This document shows positions 24,001 to 34,640 of a stretch of DNA of 64,000 nt, in pieces. The DNA lies in the NCBI GenBank assembly GCA_037951105.1, contig JBAMJV010001846.1:62001-126000 (forward strand), given 5' to 3'. Each line of letters begins with the position of its first letter. Position 1 is the first letter of the stretch. The stretch comes from Echinarachnius parma. Taxonomy: Eukaryota; Echinodermata; Echinoidea; Clypeasteroida; Echinarachniidae. Both the position numbers and the translations under genes were made by a program. A model generated the notes under the pieces. It did no database searches. It saw nothing but the letters and a program-made list of their open reading frames with translations, and was not told the DNA's origin.

Positions 24001-24503
24001 TCTGATATATATTATTATACAATCCTATTAATTCCACTTCTAACAGAACTAATTTCGATTTGTTTTTCGTCCGCTAGACGAATAGCATAAGCATGTACGA
24101 TCACTCATGAAACTATGGCTTTCGGCTATTATTATCGTTTACATGTGAACAGACATTTCTCTGATTTTGCGAAGATTTAGAGGACGTACGAATTCTTGAA
24201 GTCGATCGTACATAATATTTATGTTTGGAAAGAAAACGGGAAATTTTGATAAAAATCGCTGCAATATGAGAAAGAAAATGTTTCAAAACAAATTAGGCAA
24301 CCATAAGGGGAATAATTATTGACAAAATCAAATGTAATAAGGGACGAATAAAGTGTCAAAACATGCAGAAGGAAAGCAATTAGAGAGATCCATCTACATT
24401 ATCTGTCTATCTTTCTATCCATCCATCCATCTATTTTGTTAACGGGGGGGGGGGGGGGGGTGGGGGTTAGAAGAGGGTGCTGAATACCGATCAATAAATG
24501 AAG
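24001..24503. other. Non-coding DNA ending in a G-homopolymer
   Basis: ATCC-repeat microsatellite at ~24,410-24,432, then ~18 G at 24,445-24,462. The palindrome arm starts at 24,504. Confidence 0.4.
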
Positions 24504-24509
24504 CAAAAC

Positions 24510-25058
24510 AATGAACGTATTCTGGCTAATTAAAGAACAACTAATAATGAAAAAATGCTAATTACGCTTAAGTTTAGCGGGCGAAAAAAAAAAATGACTA
24601 GTCATAATGAAAAGCGCTTCTCGAAGCGCTCCCGTATACGCGTTTTATCCCATTCGAGGTACGCATTTAAAAATGATCGACATTAATTCCGTAAGAAGCA
24701 ACATGAACAAAAACATTTAACAATATAACAATGATCGTAATTAAAAGTAAGTCGTTTTATGTAATGCGCCTAACTATATGCGCTCCCAATTTTTAACGGG
24801 AAAAAAACGCGTATAACGGGAAAAAGGCGTGTATATACGCGTTTCCCCGTTCGAGGTACGCATTTAAAAATGAGCGAAATTAGTTCCGTATAAGGAAGCA
24901 ACATCGGTAAGAATTTTCACAACAAAACAATGAACGTATTCTGGCTAATTAAAAAACAAATAATAATGAAAAAATGCTAATTACGCTTAAGTCTAGCGGG
25001 CGAAAACAAAATGACTAGTCATAATGAAAAGCGCTTCTCGAAGCGCTCCCGTATACGC
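24510..25058. repeat. CpG-rich satellite modules, left edge
   Basis: Two consecutive modules carry TCTAGCGGGCGAAAA, AGCGCTTCTCGAAGCGCT, GTATACGCG and GTTCGAGGTACGCATTTAAAAATGA. They are mirrored at 51,110-51,662 and belong to the same family as the array at 51,163-55,420. Confidence 0.85.
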
Positions 25059-25081
25059 CCCCCCCCCCCCCCCCCCCCCCC
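25059..25081. repeat. Poly-C tract at module edge
   Basis: A run of ~23 C directly after GTATACG. It is mirrored as a G-run at 51,089-51,110 in the right arm with a slightly different length. Confidence 0.9.
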
Positions 25082-26480
25082 TACATACCAGACTCATTTT
25101 GCTGACGCAGACGTTCGGACCGCATCATTGCCTTGCATGTTTTTCATTTGTTTGTTTATTTTTTTCGTTTTGTCTTGGTACGTTTTTATTTGTTTACGTT
25201 GTTGCATGATTCACGGAACTTTATTTTTAACAGGTGACATAAACAAACATCTTTTGTTTTAATTTGCTTTACATTTAAATAACCCTTACCCCGTTTCATG
25301 AAACATTCTATGTGAGTTACTTTCATATCAATAGTAACTACCAGGAAATTCTCGAATTTGATTCGATGAAACCAGTACTGTCATGGAAGTTACTAGCAGA
25401 GATATTATTATATTCCTGTTTTATGGACTACCGTATTTTTTTCTATAAACTAATTTCTTATTTGCTACTTTTTGTGAAATTGAGGGTCAATTCATATATT
25501 CAGTCTTATAATTTTCAGTTGTGTTTATATTAATTTCGTCTTTGGTTCCGTTTTTGATACCGTTGATTTACCATTGGGGCCATGATATGTTCATTTGTGT
25601 AACAGTAAAGGCCCACTGGACACAACAGTGGTGTCATTGTTGTCTGGTAATGCATATTCTGAGTCATGGAAGAGGTCATCGTTATATTTCATGAGCAGCG
25701 CAAATATTCATTACCGGACATGGTTGTGGCTGTATTAGTCTCAATAAGCACAACTAGGTACATTACTGATGCAAGCCAAACGACACAAATTCCTATGTTT
25801 TATGATCGTTCTTACTAATCAACACGTTACTACTTAAACTAACATCTTTCGAATTTTGCTGCGTTGTTACTTTATACAACCATGCCCATGTTTGAGCTGA
25901 GCTGTCGTTCGACATGTCATTCACACGTACATGTAAGTTTTTTTGAATTTATATATCGGTTTTGCATGTATTCGTTAACTTTCTTACTCGTTAATCGAAT
26001 TTTAATTTGACTATACTGTCTGTTGGTACTGCATTATTCCTTTATTTTTGTTTCGTTTAGAATTGACATTGTTATTGTTAACATTTCCGTTCTTGTTATA
26101 GATTGTTCGAATCACATCTCCCATGACTAATTAGTGTTAATCTAGATCATTTATTCATGAAAATTGTTCGACATACTTGCTATTTGTGTTGATAGATTCT
26201 CTTTTGACAGAAGGAATGATCGATCATTTTACAATGTTGGTTTGAAATGTATATTTTCTGCTTGCTTTGCATATAATTGATATATGTTTATGGTTCAAAT
26301 GATGGTACACGATTACTTACGAAACTTTATAAGGAATAATCTGGATATTGTTTCATTACAAAATGTAGTGGCGTTATATTTTGAGACACCCCGTAATGTT
26401 TTGCGGCTGAGAATGCAAATTTATTTTACCTATTATCATTTTTTATGCAGAATTAACTCTAATTGCATGGAGGACGACTC
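25082..26480. other. Arm sequence without a recognised element
   Basis: AT-rich. Short open frames at 25,312-25,533 and 26,284-26,562 have noise-like composition; the latter is antisense to the end of the decayed gene described next. The mirror is 49,687-51,085. Confidence 0.4.
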
Positions 26481-27492
26481 TCATCGTTTCTTCTTTCGTA
26501 TCTTCCAGGCATCAGCGAAGTTCCACACCTTGTCATGGCGAACGGAGCGTGTAGATTGCTGACTGCTAAATCCACTACCGGATACAATCACTGACAATAT
26601 ATTTGCGTCCAAGGTGAAGACTTGAGCCCAGTCTCAGGATTTATCATCTCCTTCTGCAGCCAAATCTAGCCCGGGCAGCGCGGCCAAAACTTGCCGGGAT
26701 GGTGCTGCGAAATCAACCCCTACTGGTGCCGAACAAGAAGCTCTACGTATACCCAGCCGATCAACTGTCCACTGAATGACGAATGAACTAAATTTGAACG
26801 AATTGGAATATGGATATAATTATCATGGTAAAAATGATACTTTGGTTTTCCGGCTCAATTTTGAGATTGTGCCAACCAAATTGACAATAGGAGTAAACGA
26901 ATTCACGCGATTTGCGATCACCGTGTCGAAGCAGCATTCAAGTTCTTCAATATATCGTTTATATTGTTCAAAATCACATTTTCATCTATCATGATTATGG
27001 TAATTCAAAATTGTATGTAGTTGCTGCTGGCGCTTGTGCACATTCACGAATTTGAGTGCCCATTAAATAACTCTTGTGTCGATTCACAAAGGCGTATACT
27101 TGAGAAACATGCAAGAATTCGTGCGCATCTTTCTGGAATTTGAAAAAACGATACAAACGATCACGCGCCAATGCGTGATTTTCAATGACTTTTAATAAAT
27201 TCGGTTGATAAGAAAGTGTCAAATTGAGCTGGAAAATCAATATTATATTTATTTTTAATTCAATCTAAAATTGATATACAACTAACGAATGGGCTTTTTG
27301 TGATAGTCAAATCTATTACCGAGATGAGCTCACAATGATTTTTGTATTAATAATATTTGCATACATTACAGAAGCGGTCTTTTAGTGTAGTTGCATCTTT
27401 TTGATGTGCACACGGAACACACGTCACGCTCGGCTTCCTATGTTGAATACGATTTTGGGGGTCAAACGCAACCTTCGTTTATATTTATTCAA
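26481..27492 (-). pseudogene. Decayed gene of unknown family (left-arm copy)
   Basis: On the minus strand several protein-like reading blocks follow each other with frame breaks. (1) ~27,382-27,477 has a Cys pair (TCVPC) closely followed in another frame by a second Cys pair (FCNVC), zinc-finger-like. (2) 26,995-27,240 is 75-80 codons (…VIENHALARDRLYRFFKF…) after a TTTTCCAG acceptor-like site. (3) 26,826-26,981 is 52 codons (…RYIEELECCFDTVIANRVN…). (4) After two stops, a block in the same frame as (3) (…WTVDRLGIRRASC…) is interrupted by a single TGA and ends KIRKKKR-stop at 26,481. The composition is clearly more protein-like than the antisense frames. I do not recognise the family. The mirror copy is 48,675-49,686 (+). 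Confidence 0.35.
26806..26840. repeat. 35 bp perfect direct repeat, copy 1
   Basis: The sequence starting GAATATGGATATAATTATCA is repeated exactly at 27,645-27,679. The first copy lies between blocks 3 and 4 of the decayed gene. The arrangement could mark an intron or insertion boundary. Confidence 0.8.
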
Positions 27493-28123
27493 TAACCTAG
27501 TCTAAAGTGTAATGAATGTTATTTTGCTATTAGTTGTATTTTTATATTTCTAATTTAATTGATCAATCAATAATATGTGCAGCATTTATGTTGTTTTATA
27601 TCAAGATTAAACCTAATCATTTTTTTTAACTATAGAGAATAGTTGAATATGGATATAATTATCATGGTAAAAATGATACGTTGGTATATAAACTGAAGTA
27701 TCTTAATATTTTTTATATGATTTATTTTTAAAGTCACTATATTTTTAAAGTATTGAACTAAATCACAGAAACAGTACTAGCTATTAGGTATATTTTAGAA
27801 CAACCTGTAATCAGAGCAAGCACGATGGTAGCTGTGATGCAACACATTGTGGTCTATATTCGCCCAGACCACTGGAATGTGGCACACACAACATAACCCA
27901 GCAGGAGGTCAACCACTGACCTCCTGCATCGACCATAGCTGAGCAATGTCAGCTGTTCAGTAAATTACATCTTTACATGTATATACTGTATAATTGTCTG
28001 TAGGGAGAGATCCACTTTTGCACGCCAAAATTTAAAAGCGAGGCTATTGTCTTATATGAAAGGAAATGTCATTTAATAATAAAATGACCACTTAAGATGT
28101 TACCTTATTTTATTCTTTGTTGA
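27493..28123. other. Arm sequence; includes 35 bp direct repeat copy 2 and an 11 bp-stem hairpin
   Basis: 27,645-27,679 repeats 26,806-26,840. GCAGGAGGTCA-accac-TGACCTCCTGC at 27,901-27,927 is a perfect 11 bp stem with a 5 nt loop; its mirror is 48,241-48,267. No gene is seen. Confidence 0.6.
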
Positions 28124-28490
28124 CAGTGTTTCTCAACCTTTTTTTAACCCTATGCCCACTTTAGCTCTTTCGAATTTCATCGAGGCGCATCTTACAAAAA
28201 CATATTAGGAAACAAATTACAATAAACCAGATAATAGAAAACTGTGTGGTATAATGTCAGTTGCAATGCCAAAAAATTGTTTACATATCTTTAATGGGTC
28301 ACTTGTGTTTGCTTGTGGGAAATAAGGTCAAATCGTGGTAACATGTAACATAATATGAAAATTTGAGCTATGGTCAATTAGAATGAGAGACGTCTCATTT
28401 TGGGGTTTTTTCGCGGCCCATTTTCGCGGCCCACCTGAAAGAGGTCCGCAGCCCACCAGTGGGCCGCGCACCGCTGGTTGAGAAACACTG
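28124..28490. mobile_element. hAT-like MITE (left-arm copy)
   Basis: The termini CAGTGTTTCTCAACC and GGTTGAGAAACACTG are exact 15 bp inverse complements. CAGTG-TTCTCAACC ends are characteristic of hAT-family non-autonomous elements. The 8 bp flanks do not match, so no target duplication is visible. There is no transposase frame. Confidence 0.75.
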
Positions 28491-29215
28491 TATTAAAGCA
28501 AACATAATTGTTTTAGATGAAATTGCTAATAAGGATCTATTCTCTGTCCAAATAATGAGTATCTGTTTTGCATTGGACTTTCATATGTGCCGCTATAAAG
28601 AATTGATAAGTTTCTTTTTGAGCTCGATGTATTACAAATGGTTGGGTTTATGCATATTTACGTTTTATGATCAGATTTCGATCGAATAAAGTACACACAA
28701 AAAAACTACCCCTCACGTAAAATGTGTATATGTTTATTAACCGAACACAAACGGTAACTTCCCGGCCCATAATTTCATAACCGATTATTGTTTCAATACG
28801 TCATCTTGGCACAATATTGGCACAGTTGTTAGGTTAAATGTGCGAAAATCAGAGATTTTCATTACTTTCTGGTATAATGAGCACAAATTGACAAAATGGC
28901 CCAATTCAGAAGCCACAAGGTATTATACGTGCCTGTACATTGTTGTGAATCCGTATGTGGCGGAATACATTGATCATGGCTTATTGATATTTCATTCATT
29001 TTGATTTTGTGATGGCACATGTTTTATAATGCATTAGTTGCAATTGTAAAACAGTGTATTTTTTAAAAATTTCCAACTATTCATAATTTGTAATGATGAT
29101 AGTTTTTTGCGCTTTTGAAATATGACTATTTCTTCTGTAACGTGTGCTCACTAAACCATGGATTAATGGTTACCTCTTACGTTAACACATCGTTTTCCTA
29201 ATGCTATGGTCACAA
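28491..29215. other. Arm sequence without a recognised element
   Basis: AT-rich; no gene supported. The mirror is 46,950-47,677. Confidence 0.35.
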
Positions 29216-29583
29216 CCCCTAAAAGTAGCCTGCTCGGCGGCCGGGCGGCGAGTTTTTTAGCCAAAATCGCTCGGTCACCCAGCGGCTGCCACCCAGGCAC
29301 CGCTGGTTTTTAGGCATCGCTCGGTCGCCGCTGAAGTTTTAGCGCGGAGTTAAAATTTGGGCGGCGCCTGCTCACTTTTCACTCGCCGCCCATAATACTC
29401 TCGGTGGCCGAGCGGTCGCCGCCCGGGCACCGACCTAATCGAGCGGTCACCGTCGGGCGATTTAAATAAAAAAATATGTCAAATAAGCCATCGGCTGACG
29501 GATGGTCGCCGTCCGGTCACCGCTGGGAGATCAGTCGGTCACCGGGCGGCGACCGCTCGGCAGCCGATGACCCATTTGACCTA
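29216..29583. repeat. GC-rich block of CGGCGACCG-type inverted motifs
   Basis: About 365 bp dense in the motif GGCGACCGCTCGG and its inverse (CTCGGTCGCCG, GCGGTCACCG). Its last 103 bp (29,478-29,580) are bounded by GTCAAATAAGCCATCGGCTG and the near inverse CAGCCGATGACCCATTTGAC. GC content contrasts sharply with the AT-rich flanks. Probably a non-autonomous foldback element; not recognised. Confidence 0.6.
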
Positions 29584-30120
29584 TACAGGGTGCCCCCCCC
29601 CCCCCCAAAAAAAAAACGGAACGGGGCACCTCCCAAATAAAATAACACACGTTTTATGTCCATCGGATAGAGTGTCTTTTCAAATGAACAACGATACCAA
29701 GAACAGTCAATTTGGTCATGTAGTTTTTGTTTTAGGACCCTGTGAGTGACACCATGTCAGGTTACTTTTTTTTGACATTTGTTATTAAGCCACCGCGTGA
29801 TGAATTGCACGAACCGCCTCTCATATCGTTGAGCATCGCGCACTATTGTTAGTGTGCACTCAGCCGTGTGCCGAGAGAATGGGCCTGCTCGCTGAATGGT
29901 ATTACGGGCAAGGCGTGCAGTTAAACTGGCATTGACTATGTCGAAATCGACACCTGACATGGTCTCACTCACGGCGTCCTTTAACAAAAACTACCTGACC
30001 AAAATTATTGTTCTTGGTATTGTTTTTCATTGGAAAGGACACCCTATCTGATGAACATAAACATTATGGTATCATATTTTGGGAAGTGCCCCGTTCCGTT
30101 CTTTTTTGGGCCACCCTGTA
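29584..30120. mobile_element. Mariner-like MITE with TA flanks (left-arm copy)
   Basis: TA|CAGGGTG … CACCCTG|TA termini with long imperfect inverted ends. GGAACGGGGCAC, ACCAAGAACA, GTAGTTTTTGTT and CATGTCAGGT occur on both sides. CAGGGTG ends and TA duplication fit Tc1/mariner elements. A 76-codon minus-strand frame (29,757-29,987) fills the centre but shows no DDE/D motif. The left terminus is interrupted by a C/A homopolymer. Confidence 0.7.
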
Positions 30121-30929
30121 TTTTACCTAAATCGAGCATTGTTTGGAAAATAGGCGCTCCACAAAAAAGTGTGTGTATGTGTGCGCGCCTGTCTTTGTGT
30201 GTGTGAGTGTGTGTCTGTGTGTGCGTGTGTGCGTGTGTGTGTCTGTGTGACTTTCAGATGCAAAGGTATCTAGAAAATGTGTTAAACATGCATACTTGTT
30301 TTGTAAGTTGATTCATATTCTGTTCGCATACACACACGAACACACACACATACACACTCACACATCCATAATGCGAGTCTATGTTTAATCATATGTTTAC
30401 TCTTTCATGTACCAACGCAATATATGTGCTTTAAAAATTAATGTAAAAACGGCCCAAGTCCTTAATTCTAAAAACAAGTTTGGGCTAAAAAAGTTTCCTA
30501 TCTACGTCACTAAAATATGACACCGTACTTAAGTGATAGGTGAGTTTTGTTGCAATGATTTATTGTTCGATAATGAAAAACTAAGTGAAAATTTTGTTAA
30601 TAACACAATATTTGAATGACCGAATAAACTTCATTTTATCAAACTTTTATCAGAAACAACTGAAATATCCATAATCATAATCATTTGCAGTACATGTGGA
30701 TTATGTTTAAAAAACTTATTAATGTAATTTTGAACCAGCCTTTAACAAAAATGCTTCCTCTTCTTCAAAAAGTAACAAAATGGGTATTTAAAGGTATAGT
30801 CGAGTTTTTGGTAAAGAGAGTAAACTTTTTGTAAAAATGAATTATGGTAACCAAAGCCTGCACCACTTAAATACAAATGAACAGTGAAACTATACTTATC
30901 CTTAAAAGGAATTTAAATTCACAAACGAC
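30121..30929. other. Arm sequence with GT/CA microsatellites
   Basis: GT-rich microsatellite at ~30,167-30,248 and CA-rich at ~30,329-30,362. The remainder is AT-rich with no gene. The mirror is 45,235-46,044. Confidence 0.6.
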
Positions 30930-31760
30930 TGAGTAAAGAGCCTGTAAACATTCAAACAGAAGTGTTAATGATAAAGATGGCGCTCTGTTTTAACGCGTTA
31001 ATAAACTGAATAAGTTAAGTATTTAACTCGAAAATACGCGTTTAACGAGATTGTACGCTCGGAGAGCCGGGTAGGAGTATATAATATGGAGAGATGGCCT
31101 TGCTGTTAACAGGTAAGCGTACCCGTACATGTCATGGAAATGTGACGACACTGCAACATACATGTATGATACCCAAATAGATTTATTTAATAAGATTATG
31201 TACATGTATGTTTACAGGCTGTTCATAGTTATATGTATTGCACTGAATGATAGAGGGAAAATGATTAACTGTTAATCCCGGTCTGTACCACTGACCTCCA
31301 CTCGGTGGTCTGTACGAACGCCCGGCCCAGAATCCACCACTTCTCAATTGCTCCATTGCTGCCCATCGTCGCTCCTTACACCGGTTACGACCATCTGTCA
31401 GGCTACATGACGAAATTTAGCCCGAGTAATGTTCTCGTGTGCTCTTTTCGTGAGCCTCTGCTCACCGTTCATGTTCTTGCCTGTGTTTCTTTTTAATAAT
31501 TATTGTTTTAGCCTTAGCCCACACTCTCAAAGATTGGGGGGAATATAGAGTTGTGGCATGGTACTATTATCTTTCTTTTATTGCGTTGTCATTAGCTGAT
31601 GATAGAGTACCCAACCCACTCTAGATACCAATAGGAGATTATATAGGTCAGGGTGGTGTGGTGACACTGCAACATGTGGTCTTTATGTATAGTATTTTAT
31701 ACTGTTATGACATGGCGTTGGGGGTATAGGCACGGAATATAACACCCCGAGGGATTTTAA
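30930..31760 (+). mobile_element. Degenerate LTR-retroelement remnant (left-arm copy)
   Basis: 30,985-31,240 is a diverged inverse copy of the 495 bp satellite monomer (TTAACGCGTTAATAAACTGAATAAG, AATACGCGTTTAACGAGATTG, GACACTGCAACAT). 31,400-31,620 matches, in order, the 3' end of the pol at 39,700-39,990 read on its own strand: CTGTCAGGCTACA, GTGCTCTTT, GTTCATGTTC, TTTAGCCTT, CTCTCAAAGA-TGGGG and TCTTTCTTTTATTGCG. A second GACACTGCAACAT lies at ~31,664. The layout suggests two LTR-like ends around an internally deleted body. A TATA-like TATATAATATGG (31,078) and a donor-like AGGTAAGC (31,110) are present. Confidence 0.5.
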
Positions 31761-32200
31761 ATGCTATCGAGGGAAGAGTTTAATAAATAAGTATCTTCTT
31801 CACGAAATAGCATTTGAAATCCCGAGAGTGGGAATATTCCGTCCTGTACCCGACAACAAATGTAATAACGGTTTATCGTATGACTGACAAAATCGTTTGC
31901 AACTCACTCATAAACATAATATGTACAGAAGCTACAATCATCACACACATGCTGCAGAATTCATGTGCCGAACAGTCGATCGGCGTACTTGTTGAAGTAA
32001 GGTATTGAAACGTCATTACGCGCGTAACTCGCCGTGATTAGCGCGTTCACGCTCGAAATATAATGTTTCGCGCTTAATAGTGCCATGGTATAATTTATTA
32101 TACTGATTATAACACCCCATCTGCCTGTACTATATTTACTAAGTCATGTGATAAACATGTATAGTCAAGATAAGGTTATAAGAAGATGTATGTTAACAAA
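31761..32200. other. Arm sequence, LTR-adjacent, unclassified
   Basis: Contains ACGCGCGTAA, GCGCGTTCACGCTCGAAA and other CpG motifs, but no module or gene. The mirror is 43,964-44,403. Confidence 0.35.
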
Positions 32201-33686
32201 CTGTTCATAACGCGAATAACGCGAATATAATGGAAATATACGCGTCATACGCGATGGCATGTCTCAGAGAAAAAACTATGGGAGAGTTCGACTTGTTGCT
32301 ATGGAAGCGCATTGATACATAGGCGCATTTCATTGTCACGACTTGTTTATTATTTTTAAATGCGTACCTCGAACGCGTAAAAACGCGTATACATGTACAT
32401 AATTATACGCATTATTTTTTTGTTAATTATTATGTATGTCATGTAATTTCCATCATTTTTAATGCGTACCTTGAACGCGTAAAAACGTGTATACATATAC
32501 GCATTATTCTCTTTCTTTTATTGCGTTGTCATTAGCTGATGATAGCTACTATGTTCGCAGACGTATAGATTATAAGAGGCCAATGTGCGCAGAGGTTATA
32601 GGTACGCATTTCAAAATTAGTTCCGTAAGGAAGCAAAATTGGTAAGAATATTTCACAATCAAACAATGTTCGTAGTTCCGCGTATTTGATAAGTCTAGCG
32701 CCTAGCGGGCGAAAACAAATAAGTAGTCACAAAATAAAGAGCGCTTATCAAAGCGCTCTCGTATACGCGTTTTCCGTTCGAGGTATATTATACGATTTAA
32801 AAAATGATCGAAATCAATTCCGTAAGGAAGCGAATTAAATAAAAAACATTTCACAAAACAATGATCGAATTAACGCCTTTTAAATAAATTTGGCGTACGA
32901 AACTGTTCATAACGCGAATAACGCGAATATAATGGAAATATACGCGTCATACGCGATGGCATAATATCTCAGAGAGAAAACTATGGGAGAGTTCGACTTG
33001 TTGCTATGGAAGCGCATTGAAACATAGGCGCATTTCATTGTCACGACTTGTTTATTATTTTTAAATGCGTACCTCGAACGCGTAAAAACGCGTATACATA
33101 ATTATACGCATTATTTTTTTTTCATTATTATGTATGTCATGTAATTTCCATCATTTTTAAATGCGTACCTTGAACGCGTAAAAACGTGTATACATATACG
33201 CATTATGGTACTATTCTCTTTCTTTTATTGCGTTATCATTAGCTGATGATAGCTACGATGTTGGCAGACGTAGATTATAAGAGGCCAAGGTGCGCAGAGG
33301 TTATAGGTACGCATTTCAAAATTAGTTCCGTAAGGAAGCAAAATCGGTAAGAACATTTCACAATCAAACAATGTTCGTAGTTCCGCGTATTTGATAAGTC
33401 TAGCGCCAAGCGGGCGAAAACAAATAAGTAGTCACAAAATAAAGAGCGCTTATCAAAGCGCTCTCGTATACGCGTTTTCCGTTCGAGGTATATTATACGA
33501 TTTAAAAAATGATCGAAATCAATTCCGTAAGGAAGCGATTTAAATAAAAACATTTCACAAAACAATGATCGAATTAACGCCTTTTAAATAAATTTGTCGT
33601 ACGAAACTGTTCATAACGCGAATAACGCGAATATAATGGAAATATACGCGTCATACGCGATGGCATAATATCTCAGAGAGAAAACT
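32201..33686. repeat. Two tandem 702-704 bp satellite/LTR composite units plus a partial third
   Basis: CTGTTCATAACGCGAATAACG starts at 32,201, 32,903 and 33,607. Each unit contains module blocks (GCGGGCGAAAACAAATAAGTAG, AGCGCTTATCAAAGCGCT, GTTCGAGGTA) plus a TTCTCTTTCTTTTATTGCGTT-TCATTAGCTGATGATAG block that is also found after pol. The third copy stops after ~80 bp at a junction with pol (33,686/33,687). The right arm has only one full copy. Confidence 0.85.
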
Positions 33687-34190
33687 TTCCCCACCATCGG
33701 TGAGACAGCCGGGCCTGGCAGCTCCAGCGTCGCGTCCTCTGTCACCTCCTCGACCCAACGCCGGCAGCCTGCATCACACCCGCATGCCAGTGCCCCAGAC
33801 GCCAGGTGCCACCGCCCCCTCCCACGGCCCCCCCCCCCCCCCCCCCCCCCATTTCCAGCCACCGAGGAGAACCGGGAGAAGCTGGAGGCATGGCTGCTGA
33901 AACATTACAACTCAAGCACTTTCAATGTGTGCGAGCACCAACTGCTCCCTATGATGGATGGCCCCCCCTGCGACTCATGGTAGACCCTACTGCTCTGCCC
34001 ATTGCCTATCACACCCCCATCCCTGTCCCTGTCCACTGGCAGGACGATGTCAAGGCAGGCCTCGACCGTGATGTCCGCCTCGGCGTCATTGAGCCCGTCC
34101 CCGTCGGCACGCCTGTCACATGGTGCCACAAGATGGTGATCTGCCCCAAGAAGTCAGGACAGCCCAGACGGACAGTCGACCTCCAGTCAA
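33687..34190 (+). pseudogene. pol: 5' fragment of Ty3/gypsy-like pol, truncated by the arm end
   Basis: This is the same sequence as the first ~165 codons of the pol at 40,790-43,168, in the opposite direction. It covers the proline-rich leader and the start of the reverse transcriptase fingers region (…KMVICPKKSGQPRRTVDLQS). It then breaks off at 34,190 into unrelated AC-rich sequence. The C-homopolymer at 33,828-33,850 is 23 nt here against 22 nt in the other copy, which by itself shifts the frame. It cannot encode a polymerase. Confidence 0.85.
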
Positions 34191-34640
34191 CAACAACAAT
34201 AAAACAATAAAATACATAAGAATGAAAACAATTTGGATAAATCCAGGAATACTAATTTGCATATTTATGCAAATTAGTGATATATTTTATCACCATAAAA
34301 AACATGGATATGATGAATGACATCATTTGAAAGTATTTTTACAGAAAACCTGAAGAAATCCTGTCATTTCTTTTGATTTTAGATGAAAATCCCAATTTTT
34401 CCCAAAATCGTCAAAAATTTGCATATTCAAAATTTTAATTAATTATAAAAAAAAAATAATGGTCCAATTTTTTTTATTTTCAAATTCTTATTCTACACTA
34501 CTTGTTTTACGTGTGTGCCAAATTTCGAGTCGATCGGTCCATTCATTGCCGAGATTTGAGGGGGGGGGGGCCTAAAAGGCCCCCCCCCCCCCCCCCCCCG
34601 TGGACTCAAGTGACGAAAATAACCCAGTGGGATTAGGGTT
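34191..34640. other. AT-rich spacer sequence with an octamer palindrome and G/C homopolymers
   Basis: Begins CAACAACAAT at the arm junction. 34,251-34,278 is a 13 bp-arm inverted repeat holding ATTTGCAT and ATGCAAAT. 34,560-34,600 is a G-run, a short spacer, then a C-run. The phrase AAATTTCGAGTCGATCGG and its surroundings look like part of an interspersed repeat, not identified. Confidence 0.5.

Larger units (their letters stand above)
24504..34190. repeat. Left arm of a giant palindrome (9.7 kb)
   Basis: Base n of this arm pairs with base (about 76,166 minus n) in inverse complement, through the whole arm out to the right arm 42,679-51,662. The sum shifts to 76,869 inside 33,607 because the left arm has one extra 702 bp unit. 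Differences between arms are sparse: single substitutions (for example near 27,043, 27,550, 27,705, 28,766, 30,615) and length changes in homopolymers. The outer end is at TGTTTTG next to satellite sequence. The inner end lies inside pol, after CTCCAGTCAA. I estimate identity above 99% by eye, not computed. Confidence 0.9.

Noticed and set aside
26776-26994. 72-codon plus-strand frame (and its mirror 49,173-49,391)
   Set aside because: It is antisense to a more protein-like block of the decayed gene.
29757-29987. 76-codon frame as a transposase (also 46,178-46,408)
   Set aside because: Too short, overlaps the MITE's inverted ends and has no catalytic acidic triad.
32520-32620. CTGATGA in the satellite/LTR unit as a possible hammerhead ribozyme core
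   Set aside because: No correctly placed GAAA and flanking helices could be found.
33806-34210. 134-codon plus-strand frame as an independent gene
   Set aside because: It is the truncated, frame-shifted left-arm copy of the pol 5' end.
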